Assembly (NCBI RefSeq): GCF_954871325.1
Contig: NC_088777.1
Span: 3,350,509-3,414,508, forward strand
Reading direction: 5' to 3'
Source of the DNA: Gordionus sp. m RMFG-2023
Lineage: Eukaryota; Nematomorpha; Gordioida; Chordodea; Parachordodidae
DNA: 64,000 nt
This document shows positions 11,346 through 22,414 of the stretch, piece after piece. The stretch's first letter is position 1. Each line of letters begins with the position of its first letter. Both the position numbers and the translations under genes were made by a program. Below the pieces are notes generated by a model. That model searched no databases, had not been told where the DNA came from, and worked only from the letters and a program-made list of their open reading frames with translations.

Positions 11346-12689
11346 CCTAGTATGATGCTTTTTTTATAAAGATCTCACGTGTGTAAATTAAGTTTTGATA
11401 TTAGAAATCGGAGTTTTAGGTAATCAAGGGAAGAATTCTCCCAGCGTAAATGAAAGCTTAAATATTTCAGAAGGGAATTGTTGCAGATATGAGGGCACCA
11501 CTAGGAATGAAAGAATAATGCGTAAACGTGGCAGTGTCTAAGTAGTGGTGTGGAAGTTCTTAAACTAATGCAATTATGTGAATGTCAGTGCAGGGTAACA
11601 GATATGTTTTGATATTGCCCTTAAAGCGGTCGAGGGATTGGAGATAAGGAGTCTGCTTATATTTAATAAATAATGGGATATGGGATAGTTGAGGGTAAGA
11701 GAAAAGTAGATAATATAATACATTATCTCGAATAAAGACCAATGAGATCAGATTTTGCCTTATTTAGATGGGTAGAAAGAATTATGAAAGGAAGGGCAAA
11801 GACTATGAATGATTTTTGTTATTTTTTTTTAAAACACAAACAAATACAAATAAAGCTCAAATTAATGCATCACCGTCGGTAACATTAAAAAGGGTATGAA
11901 TAAGATTTAAAAAAAAATTTTTTCATTTCGGATCTTTTTCAATTGAAGATAAAAATCATAGAATTATCTTCTGAAGCATATGTGAGATTATTAGTGTAGA
12001 ATTTTTCCTTTATTTTCCAATGCAAACCAATGTATAGCAGATCACTATGCAATAGTAAACATAGACAATTTAATCAAACGTAATTATCGCATTTGTCTAA
12101 TTTTATAGATCACTCATTTCGTGCATCTCTATTTAAATAATGCGCTAGTAACTAGTAATATGTATGTGCCTCCACTTACGTTATATGTAAAAAAACAACC
12201 TCTTATAGTTATTGAGGGAAATGAATGAGTGAAGATATTTATTTTCCCCTATTCAAATTCGATCAATATCGATAGGAATTAGATTACTATGTAACCTTTT
12301 TATCTTATCCAAGGCCCTCATATATATTTAACCTGGGTTTTAAACAGTAATAGCTCAAAAACGGTGGGTACAACAGTTTTATGATATAGAACATGGAGGA
12401 TCCAAAGGTGGTAAAAACTTAAGTGGGAGTTTATAAATGAGGCATCTACATAGCAGTAACTCCTTTCATCCATCAATATAAGATTTTGCGATGTGGATTT
12501 AGGTTCCGATTAAAAATGATTGCTTTCATATTGAAGGAATGGCAAACCAGAACATCTTATTCTATAGCTATCGGTTTGATCCAGATCATAACTGTTCGAG
12601 GAGAGGTAATGGGAACCGATAAGCGATTTAGCAGGCTGAATCCTTTTATCGATGCAATATGTAGAGGTGCAGCATGAAGGAATGAGGAC

Positions 12690-13740
12690 TTTTTTAATTT
12701 AAACTGTAAAGTTTCCGTAAGGTTAACTTCAGAAGATATCATCAGATATGGATATTTCAAAATTAGATTTACCTGGCATATTTGACAAAATATGGTTTAT
12801 TAAAAAAAAATTTTATAATAATTTTTCACTAAAAATAAATAATCGTATACTTTTGGCAAAATATTAAATATAATTACATAAAAAAATATTTATAGAAATT
12901 TTAGGAGTTACCAAATAATTAAATTAGAGCGATGCGAAAGAGTAAAAAAAATTAATTTTATTTTCAAGAATATTCATCTTCCCCGCCTTTTTGGGAGGGA
13001 TTTTTCATATATTAAAATAATTAGAAAGATAAATTTTGATTAATAAATATTTAAATATGCAATATTTAAGTTTTTTAAAAAAAATTAACATTTAATTAAT
13101 ATAAATAGAAACAAATATAAAATTTATAAAAAAATGAAAATAAGTAAGAAATATAGGTTACTTCATATTCACATGAAAAATTCACTGAAGATTAGTTAAG
13201 TCATTGTGCAGATAAATGCTTCTTTTTTTAAATAATTAAAATTTATAATAAAAACTGTATAATCGTTTATTTAATCCTTATAAAGATGATTATTTGATTT
13301 TTTATATTAGGTTTTATCCAAAAAAAAATAAATCAAAAAGTATTGCGAATATAAGATATATGAAGATGGTAATGATGTGTTTTGAGATAAAATATAAAAT
13401 GAATTAGTGTGTTTTTATATCACATAACTTTAGCAAATTCCGGTAAAAAAAAATTTGAAAATGAGGTTTAAAATGCAAAATTTTCTAAGTGATTTCACGA
13501 GCATATTATGAAATTATTTAGTTAAAAACTAGTTTGCATATTTTCTTTATATATATATATATATATATCAATATTTATCAATCATTTTTGAATTTTCAAA
13601 TAATTAAATAATTAAAATTTTAATAGGTAACCAGCTGCATATATGCACCTTTAACCATCTAGTAGTATAAATTATTTTATAAAATACAAGCGAATCAAAT
13701 TTAACATAATGAATTATAATTTTTTTTATATTATACTTAG
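12690..13740. other. AT-rich interval, nothing recognised
   Basis: Around 12740-12780 a short plus frame reads DMDISKLDLPGIFDK, resembling the segment just before a hAT BED finger. It is too short to annotate on its own. The remainder is low-complexity AT sequence. Confidence 0.4.
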
Positions 13741-13790
13741 TACCAGTACCGCCACTAATGTGAGGGGAGTGGCTCGAGCCCCCTGAAAAT
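13741..13790 (-). mobile_element. hAT-like terminal fragment
   Basis: Read on the minus strand this is GGGGGCTCGAGCC…AGTGGCGGTACTGG. The AGTGGCGGTACTG end followed closely by CTC(G/A)AGCC is typical of many hAT termini. No transposase adjoins it. Confidence 0.4.
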
Positions 13791-14152
13791 TTAAATAAAA
13801 AAATTTTTATACCCAAAAAAGGTCTATTGAAATTAATAATAAAAAATTTTGAGTAACATGAGATTTTAATCCTTTTATAATTTTTTTATCTCTATCAAAT
13901 TATAAGAAATTATTCGCAAATATTCGGTTCACAAATATTTAAAATTATTCATTAAAAAATTTTAAATTATTTGCAACCTATTCCCTGCTGAACATTTTAT
14001 TTTTATTTTTTAAAGTTATTTTTTCTTATTGCATCTGTTTTGTTTCAATTAAAATCGAAATTATCAAAATTATCGATGAACAATTAAATATTAAGATTCT
14101 TATACGAAAAAATAATTTGTTCTAAATATTTAAATTTTTAGTAAAATTATTA

Positions 14153-14310
14153 AATGAATCGTTTTGTTACAATTGAACAAGCGTTTGCTCAACATTTTGA
14201 AGAGGAACCAATTGAAGAAAGAGTTATAATTATAATTCCCCCACCTCTCTGCAATTAGTGATAAAGAATATTTCGACGAAAGTGACTTACTAAATTATGG
14301 AGTTATAGTG
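14153..14310 (+). pseudogene. piggyBac transposase N-terminal fragment
   Basis: An ATG-initiated frame reads MNRFVTIEQAFAQHFEEE and then VIIIIPPP, followed by a frame break and DKEYFDESDLLNYG. This is the acidic N-terminal leader seen in many piggyBac (PGBD-like) transposases ('..iFPPp…tDed..DE'). The catalytic core does not follow. A 16-bp perfect palindrome GAGCGTTGCAACGCTC lies at 14322-14337. Confidence 0.6.
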
Positions 14311-14659
14311 CGCACAAATTGAGCGTTGCAACGCTCCGTTTTAAAAGCTAATAGTGCATTTTAGATGGTATTGTGCAAATTGGATTTTTTTTACGGCAAG
14401 CGAAAAGGCCAAACTGGTTTGATTTTTTTATGCTTTTTTAATTTTGCGCTAAAATTTGAAAATGGATACAAAATTTTAAGTAAAATTTATCTCATATAAT
14501 TGGTATATTATATCATTTAGAAATTAATTGATATTTATATAATTTTAGAATATATTAATTTGATATTATTAACATTTTAGAATAAGTTTTAGATGGTTTA
14601 TCAACCATTAGTTTAAGGTAAATATATATATGAACAGTGATAAATTATATTTTTATTAG

Positions 14660-14948
14660 CATGGAGATGGAGTTTCCACAGCATGATACAACTGTATCAT
14701 ATGAATATATCAAATTCACGGAGCCAATGATAAAGGACAGAAAAACTACTGACAATTTTAGTCCTAAAGAAACTACACCAAAGACTATCATGCACTCTGA
14801 AAGACTTTTGGCTCTTTTGGAAAGGGTGTCATCTGAAAGCCAGTAAAATATATTTTTTTTATCTATAAATTTAATATTATTTTAGATTGTATCTACAATC
14901 AATGCCTGATGGCTTGGAAAGTATGAGCCATTCTAATAAATACTTTTA
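14660..14948 (+). CDS. Hypothetical two-exon gene or decayed gene
   Basis: An open stretch begins MEMEFPQHDTTVSYEY at 14661 and runs to a GT donor at 14843. A 43-bp intron (14843-14885, ending TTTTAG) restores the frame into LYLQSMPDGLESMSHS and a stop near 14948. After that stop the same frame reopens (CEVSKLYHNFMEQLTDK… to about 15100), so either the stop is a lesion or the real splice differs. The peptide is acidic and polar with SERLLALLERVS, which could form a helix. No family was recognised. The intron size matches the small introns elsewhere in the window. It sits between piggyBac remains and could belong to one, although nothing in it looks like transposase. Confidence 0.35.
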
Positions 14949-15726
14949 AAAATGTGAAGTATCAAAATTGTATCATAATTTCATGGAGCAATTAACGGAT
15001 AAAAATAATACTGTTGAATCACCAACAAATTCAACAGAAACAACTTTAAATCAAACATCACTAGATTTATTAAATAAATTTTATCTTAGTGTGTTTATTT
15101 TTGTAAATATGTTTATTTATATATATAATAAAGTAAAATTCAATATTATAGTGTCCATTTTTGATAAATATATATAGATAAGCAAACTTAGAATATTATA
15201 AATATATTAAAGTAGTATAAACAAATAAATATAATAATCAAATTATGAAAGAATGAGATTGAGTAAAAAGTTATGAAAATCCAATAAATAAAAATATTCA
15301 TGGGTAACATGATTGGGAGAAGTGTACAATTAAGATTTAATAGTGTATATATATTATAAATTTTAACACATGATTAATTATTGAGATCAAAATTTGAAGC
15401 ATTTCTAGGATTTTAATTCAGACATATAATAAATATTATCTTTAGAAATTAAATATTATGTATGTAAAAAGAATAATAGTGTTTGATTTTTTAAGATATT
15501 GACTATTAATATAGAAAATTTACTATGTTTTATTGAGCTAACTATATTTTATATTGACATCACCTTATGATGTGATTATAATAAAAAAATTCAAAGTTAA
15601 ATAAAATTGAAAAGCTTCTGACTTCAAACTCTCATACTGTTGGTATGATTATATTATTTTAATATGATATATAATACTCTTACATGTTCTAGTATACATT
15701 TTTATTATTAAAGAATTGAAAATTAA

Positions 15727-17984
15727 CCCTTTAAAGTCCTGTGAGCTAATTTGACATCATCGTATTTCATGCCATATTTTAACGTTTAAAACCACTCAAT
15801 TATTTAATTTAATAATGTTAAATAAATATTGAATGTATTCAATCGCATAAATAATCAAATAAAAAATATTCTTTTATTTTTATTCTATTGTCTTTTAACT
15901 TTTGATTATATTTCCGTTTCGATTTTTTCTAAATTACTTGATTTTACCTATTATTTAACTATATTTATATTGAAAAATTCCTAAAACTGTTTATTTTATA
16001 AATAAAATAAAATATTTAAGTATCTTATCATGAATATATATTTTTTTTAAATTTTATATATTTTTGTAAATATAATTTTAAAATTATGATGCCAAATTAA
16101 CTCATTGGGAATTTATTAAGTTATTTTATTAACATTGAATAAATTTTATTTTTTATAGATGTCAAATAAAATAATTATAATTGAAGGTGATATTTTGGAA
16201 ACAGATATTGATAATAGTGAGGATAATTTTAATCATACAATTGATAATATGGATATAGATTCGCCCACAAATGCACTCCATATAGAACTTGATAATATTC
16301 ATGAAAGTTCTAGTATTCCTAATCTCAGTAGTAATTGGGTTTTGAAAAATATTGAATCATTTGATACAACATTTTTATAAAAATTTATAATCCCCTAAAT
16401 AATATTCCAACGCCATATCAATATTTTAAAATGTTTTTGGATGATGATATATTAGATAATATTGTTGACCAATCAAATTTATTTTGCGTTCAAGAAAATG
16501 GCCAATCTTTGAGAACCAATAAAAATGAGATTGAACAATTTATTTTCTTCATTGGTAGGTCCCATCATATCGCCAATATTGGTCTCAGGAATTAAAATTT
16601 CCACAGATAACGGATACGATGTCTAAAAAACGTTTAGAACAATTACGAAAATACATGCATCTGAATGATAATCCAAATATAATACCACGTAATGTAGAAG
16701 GGCATGATAGATGCTTTAAAATACGACCGTTTATATCCGCTATTTAAACCAATATGAAAAAAATTGAAATGGAGGAGAATTTGTGTTGACAAATTTTTGA
16801 TACCATTCAAGGGTGAGAATACATTAAAACAATATATAAAAACAAAACCCCACAAATGGGGTATAAAAATATTTGCTCTTGCAAGGAGCCTCGGGAATTA
16901 TTTATGATTTTGAAGTGTATATAGGAAAGCAAACTATAAAAACACAAACACAATTAGGAATAAGTGGAGATATTGTTATTCGCCTAGTTCAAAACGTGCC
17001 TAATTTTGAGAATCATAAAATTTATACTGATAATTTCTTTTGGTCTATACCTTTATCTTTAAAACTTAAAGAATGGGCATATATATGATTGGTACCATAC
17101 GATCCAATCGCTTTATGGGTTGCAATATGAAGCGATCGCGATCTTAAAAATTGGCGAGAGGTAGTTTCGACTACAAAACTGACATTACTAATAATATAAT
17201 TTTTGTCAAGTGGTTTGACAACAAATTTGTTCACGTTATATCATCCTTCAATAGTATCGACCCAATCGAAGATGTGAGACGATGATTCTTGATGGAAAAA
17301 ATTTTATCCATATCCCTAGGCCTAATATTTTAAAAAATAATGAAGGAATGGCAGAAGTAGATTTACACGATATCCTAGTGGAATGCTACAGAGTAGATAT
17401 CAAAGGTAGAAGGTTCTATCTTCGAATAATATTTCATTTGATAGATACCTGCATTGTATATGCATGGTTTTTGTATCGAAGACATTTACTTCAAAAAAAA
17501 TGAAATTATAAAACTTATAACATTTAAATCACAAATAGTTACTGCTTTATTAATGGCAGGTAAGTAAAAGAAAAATAGGGAGACCATCAAATGAAACTCC
17601 TAAAATACAAAAAGGATCTAAGTTGCCTAAGATAATATCAGACGTTAGATTCGATAATATAGGGCATTGGCCAGAAGCTTCCAACACTAGAAAAAGGTGT
17701 AAATTATGTGTTAGCGCATATTCAAGGACTAAGTGTGAAAAATGGGAAATTTATTTATGCTTTAACAAAAATAGAAATTGTTTTAAAACATTTCATAATA
17801 AATTAAATATTTTTTTATACATGTATTGTGCTCAATGATGTCAACTTCCATCATGATTTTTTTTTACCTGTATACTATGTAATAAAAGTCGAAATAAAAT
17901 TTTTACATCCTTGGTGTATATAAATGAAGATTTTTTATAAAAAATTTTTTTTAGTTTTATTTTAAAAAGTCGAGCTTTAAAGGG
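15727..17984 (+). mobile_element. piggyBac element, both ends present, transposase broken
   Basis: The left end TTAA-CCCTTTAAAG (TTAA at 15723-15726) and right end CTTTAAAGGG (17975-17984) form a 10-bp terminal inverted repeat. The right target copy has drifted to TCAA. A subterminal inverted pair (TGAGCTAATTTGACATCATC at 15749 and its near-complement at 16086) is also typical. At 2.26 kb it has the size of a complete piggyBac element. Confidence 0.9.
16159..17810 (+). pseudogene. piggyBac transposase pseudogene
   Basis: DDE_Tnp_1_7 transposase, which excises and inserts DNA at TTAA. The acidic N-terminus starts at 16159. The core is recognisable in order: TPYQYFKMFLDDD, RLEQLRKYMHLNDNP, CVDKFLIPFKGENTLKQYI, PHKWGIKIFALA, IYDFEVYIGKQ, HKIYTDNFFWS, EVDLHDILVECYRVDIKGRR and the Cys-rich C-terminal domain (RCKLC…CFNKNRNCFKTFHNK). 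All three expected catalytic aspartates are visible (FLIPFKG block, YTDNFF, VDLHD). The frame changes or stops about five times (for example near 16380, 16590, 16745, 17090 and 17500), so no active enzyme can be made. Divergence suggests an old insertion. Confidence 0.9.
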
Positions 17985-18043
17985 TCAAATTAAATTATTT
18001 TATTTACATTATTTGTAAATTATAAATATATGTTCTCCTCACT

Positions 18044-18048
18044 GTATA
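18044..18048. repeat. Target duplication, left (GTATA)
   Basis: The 5-bp GTATA is repeated at 20495-20499, flanking the Ty3/Gypsy-type fossil. Confidence 0.8.
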
Positions 18049-18160
18049 TGTTGAATATGTTGATCGATGTTATTTTATTATTTATTTTTTTATATATCAA
18101 TTTGTATTTAAATTTAATCGGTAAAAATTTTATATTAACATTTTTTTATAAATTCCAACA
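18049..18160 (+). repeat. 5' LTR of the fossil element
   Basis: Begins TGTTGAATATGTTGATCGAT and ends AATTCCAACA, followed at once by TGG (possible primer-binding start). It is shorter than the 3' copy. Confidence 0.75.
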
Positions 18161-20151
18161 TGGAGGCCAATCTACGTCTGTCGTTTATCTCAAAATTTGA
18201 TCTTGATTATCTATTTCACGCCTTTATCGATTATAATTCTCTTATCATGGATGCTTTGAACAATACCACATATATGACTGAATTCGTCACCAAATTTAGT
18301 AGCAATGACAATGCTTACATAGGGAAATTGCAGAATTTCTTTGACACCAACAAGATTTCCAAAAGAGAAATGGCCGCTTTATTTCTCCCTTCCAGATGAC
18401 GAATTCAATAACATTGGGGCAATTTGCACTGAGGCAGACTTCCAGGACCCATTTGCCCTGCTTGGCAAATTCAAGTTACAACATTCATCGAAGACTGAGA
18501 ACGTTAAACTATCATTATTTTATGCTGCAACTCAAGGCAAGGATGAGACGTTCTCGACTTGGGTCACGCGCGTAGCACGACTCAATAAAGAATGTAAATT
18601 CAATGGCATTCAGAGAATTATTGAGAAAGTGAGAGTATCTTCGAACTCCAAAGATGTCAGGAAAGCGGTCAAGAGCTCTATGACTATAGAAGACATTTAC
18701 AATCTAGGTCTAGAGGAAGACACCGTGGAGCCAAGTGGCATTAAGGGGGAGATAAAATTGTTTCATTTGAATGAATCACCTGGTGTACAAGAGGTTAATC
18801 ACATGGGCAGTGTCAAAAATAGTTACGTCACAACAAAACCCATTCAGAACTCTCATGCACATGGTAAATCTCTCATCAAGCAACCCCAGTTTATCATTGA
18901 CAACGACCACAACAAACGATTCAACGGATGCTACGAGAACGACCGCGAAAAACGTTTCAACGGATGGCAGTAAATTCCACGACAATCGTTTTGATCAAAG
19001 CTACGATAATTGTCACTATAACCGCAACCGTTTCAATAATCGCAACGATAACTACTACGACGATCGATACAAAAATAGCTGGTACAACGTCCATGGTTAT
19101 CGCCACGACTATCATTGTGACCATCATCAAAGCCCTGATCGACGGGATGACTGCTATAGAGGTGATAACCAAACCAACTATCCCCGTCGTGGTCAGCACA
19201 GACACAACCCTCAAAATATTAATGGTTTTCCAAAATATTCGTCGAGGCCCAACCAGTACAAAAATGACAATAATACTTACAAGATCGTGATTGTCAATTG
19301 AATACGAACCATGCAATGAACATCGAAGTAATCGATGATGACGACGACTCAAACACAGACCTTAAAGAATATAATCTGCAGAATTTGGCACAATATGGGG
19401 GTCAAGGATACCACATATGACGTGTACAACGTGACAGTGAGCATCAACAACATACCCACGTTGTTGCAAATTGACACGGTACTAGGTACAGTATACTTCC
19501 GAAGCTGACAGCTAAGACTGTAGGCATAACTGATATGTAAGACGGACATAAGACTCACTGGTTATGACGGCAGCGCTATCAAGATATTAGGTCTTGCCGA
19601 TGTGAACGTTAAGTGTGAAGGAAACTCATATACACTGGAGGCCATTGTAATGGATTGTGATAAGATTCCCCTGCTAGGACGTATGTGCACCTTCAACAAC
19701 CTTTTTAAAACGTTCTTAGTGGGTAATGTAGAGAATGATCTCGAAAAGATAATCTCGACAAAAAAAAGACCGCGATTTAATTTACTCCTACAAACCCAAA
19801 ATGGTTAGACAAGAGAAAGTTCATTTGAAGCCCGATGCTGTCCCTAAGATCATACCTTCAAGGAGAATTCCGTGCGCCAAGATCGATGCAACTACTCAGA
19901 AATTAGATTGCTGGCTGAAGCACGACAAAATAAACTTTGCTCGAAAGGAATCTAGATGTCCGATGCCATGCACAAGCGATCCGGTTTGGAAATTAGCTAG
20001 GGGTTATCTTTACTTTACCAAGCATCGTTCGGTTTGAAAAGAAGACTGCACCATGAACATGGGTGGCGTACTGCGTGGTGATCAATGTTAGTGACGTTAC
20101 CACTCAACTTATCCAAGGAAATCATAAGCCGAATTTCTTTGGAGGGTGGAA

Positions 20152-20494
20152 TGTTGAATATGTTGATCGATGTTATTTTATTATTTATTTTGGCAATTGA
20201 TTTATTTTTTTATATATCAATTTGTATTTAAATTTAATCGGTGAAAATTTTAGATAACATTTTTTTTATACATCAATTTGTACTAGTTATTTTTTATTAT
20301 TGTTTAAAAAAAAGATATATAAAGAGAAATTGTTTGTGCTAAAAGAGATAAAAAAAATGTAATTTATCTTAGAAAATAAAAATGTAATATATTATATAAT
20401 AAAATTTAAATTATGATTAAAAAATAAATGATAATCAATGAAAAATGTGAAATAATTATCTATGATAAAACGTGGAATTAATACAATTCCAACA
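20152..20494 (+). repeat. 3' LTR of the fossil element
   Basis: Shares its first ~110 bp and its ATTCCAACA end with the 5' repeat and is followed by the GTATA target copy. Confidence 0.75.
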
Positions 20495-20559
20495 GTATAA
20501 TTAAAATAAGCAATTAGGTGTTTATCTTGTAAACTAAAGAAATCCATATTGTATAATAA

Positions 20560-22410
20560 AAACTAAATCACGTTTCAATTTTAAAACAAGGAAAAAACGT
20601 ACTGCTTTCAATTTAAACAAAGATGCGTTGCGTTAAAAAAACTACTGCAAACGCAAACGCTCAATTTATGAGCAAAATTATGCCTTCAGATACAGCTAGA
20701 AAATTGGAAATTTATAATTCAGTTGAGGACGACCTTCCAGAACTATCTTACAAGAGGCTATTCTCGAATTTCTCACAATTTAAAATGGATAAAAACAGAT
20801 GCAAAAAATTCTTCAAGCCCTTTTTAATGGGGAAAAGGAAAATGGTATAAAACTAGAAAAATTTTCGACGAAGACTTATATTCCTGAATTGTAGAACAAA
20901 GTAATATTTACGCAAAACAAATGAACAGACCTAACATATGCATAACCATCCAAGATATCAAAATATTTATTGATTCTATTATTTACAAGAAAGGATGTAC
21001 TGGTCTAATGATAGCGATATTTCTATTCCCATAATCCGGAATACAATGACTTAATTACAATGTCGAAATTTGAAATATAATATTCATTTGGACAAATAAT
21101 ACTAAAATAGATAAACATGATAGAATTTATAAAGTTAGACCTTACATTAATAGATTGAATAATAAATTTCAATAATTCGGAATTTTCAAACATCGTTCAT
21201 CAATTAGATGAACAGATGATACCATATAGAGAAAACATTCTTGCAAAATGTTCATAAAAGGAAAACCAATTAGATTCGGATACAAATCTTGATTGGCCTC
21301 TTCCGACGGTTACGTATTCTCATTTGATATATATCAAGGAAAAAGCGAAAATAAATATGAATATGAATTAGGTGGAAATGTAATCATAAAATTATTAAAA
21401 GCTTTACAAAAAACCAAATTATCATAAAATATATTTTAATAATTTTTTTACCTCATTTAAACTTTTGTCATACCTAAAACAAATGGGACATTTAACAACT
21501 GTGTGAGAGACAATAGAACAGAGCATTACCAAGTTGAATTTATAAAGGTTGTAGCAAAAAAAAGAAAGAATATTATGATAATAGGTTCGAAAAATTAAAC
21601 AAAATATTTATGGTTCTAGTAACCGTTGCATCGATATGCCACACTATCTCTTTGGATTTCTAATGTTTCAAGGTATTCCAAGAAAATATCTCTAAAATAA
21701 AAATTCCTCTGATAACTGCTTATAACAAACACATGTGTGGAGTTGATCTGTGTGTTAATCTCATATCTACATAAGAGAGAAAAAATTATGGTGGCCAATA
21801 TTCATTAATTTTATCGATGTATTCATGGAAAATTTGGAAATTCGTGAATCGATATGACAAGAAGAGTTTGCTTACATTAAGACGAGAAATTACTAACTAC
21901 CTCCTTCGAACACTATTAAAAATTGAAAAATATTTAAGTACAGGGCACGCCATCTAGTTTTGCATTATAGAGTGAAAACCCAACTAATTCATCTGAACAT
22001 AATTTATCATTACAAAGTGAAACCCAACTGATTCATCTAGACATTATTTATTCAAAATTATAAATGGAAAAAGACGAAGGTGAAGATATTGCCATACGCA
22101 CTTAAGATATATGTGTCAAACATGTCAAATCGCATTTCATATTAAATTTTTCCATAATTTTCATGATGTATAAACATTTTCTTGTTTTTATCATAAATTA
22201 CAAATAAAAAGAATAAATTATTTTTTTTATCTTTTTTAACTTATGGTTAATGGTGCAGTTATGCACTAGGCAAGATTTTCTATTTAGGATTATTTTTTTC
22301 GGCTGATTTTTTTTAAATATCATGTTAGGGTTAGGGTTTGAGCATCAATCAATATAATTTGAAAAAATTGTGCATTTTTATCCACTAGAAAAATCTTGAC
22401 CATTAAAGGG
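20560..22410 (+). pseudogene. Second piggyBac fossil, right end present
   Basis: A differently diverged piggyBac copy. The start at 20623 reads MRCVKKTTANANAQ. Later frames give EDLYS, IVEQSNIYAKQMN, IKIFIDSIIYKKG, YWSNDSDISIP, HQLDEQMIPYREN and TVTYSHLIYIKEKA. DEQMIPYR is the first catalytic-aspartate block. Frame breaks are many (at least six) and the C-terminal Cys domain is not visible. The right end ATTAAAGGG is followed by TTAA (22411-22414), matching piggyBac ends. No left end was found; the LTR fossil lies where it would be expected. Confidence 0.8.
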
Positions 22411-22414
22411 TTAA

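Larger units (their letters stand above)
5525..12690. repeat. Segmental duplication, copy 1 (direct)
   Basis: This interval matches 29172-36286 in the same order and orientation. Shared landmarks are the ten micro-exons, CACCAGAATAAACTT (10446 and 33486), a three-unit tandem block (about 10940-11345 and 34295-34625), TTATTGAGGGAAATGAATGA (12199 and 35819) and GAAGGAATGGCAAACC near 12535 and 36160. Identity is moderate with many indels, so the duplication is old. Copy 1 alone holds about 1.1 kb of extra sequence at roughly 8880-9990. Confidence 0.85.
18049..20494 (+). mobile_element. Ty3/Gypsy-type LTR element fossil, short and broken
   Basis: The element is bounded by terminal repeats (18049-18160 and 20152-20494; TGTTGAAT…ATTCCAACA) and a 5-bp target duplication GTATA. 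A purine-rich stretch (TTTGGAGGGTGGAA) precedes the 3' repeat. Its parts are a gag-like region about 18160-19000 (FSTWVTRVARLNKECKF motif), a basic Asn/Arg-rich tail, a protease-like segment around 19560-19690 ending LLGR, and the start of a reverse transcriptase (about 19800-20040). No RNase H or integrase was seen. It is broken in several places and the two end repeats differ in length, so it is probably old. GC is higher than the surroundings. Confidence 0.8.

Noticed and set aside
11466-11545. Possible terminal exon (peptide with RNERIMRKRG) of the micro-exon gene
   Set aside because: The acceptor and upstream part are absent in copy 2, so frame conservation fails.
12486-12677. Plus-strand 63-residue frame in copy 1
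   Set aside because: Not conserved as a frame in copy 2 despite alignable DNA.
18928-19352. Overlapping plus and minus frames rich in T, I and V
   Set aside because: Shadows of the Asn/Asp/Arg-rich gag tail; low-complexity codons open several frames at once.
22323-22340. TTAGGGTTAGGG-like telomere sequence
   Set aside because: Only two units inside a piggyBac fossil; too short for an interstitial telomere.
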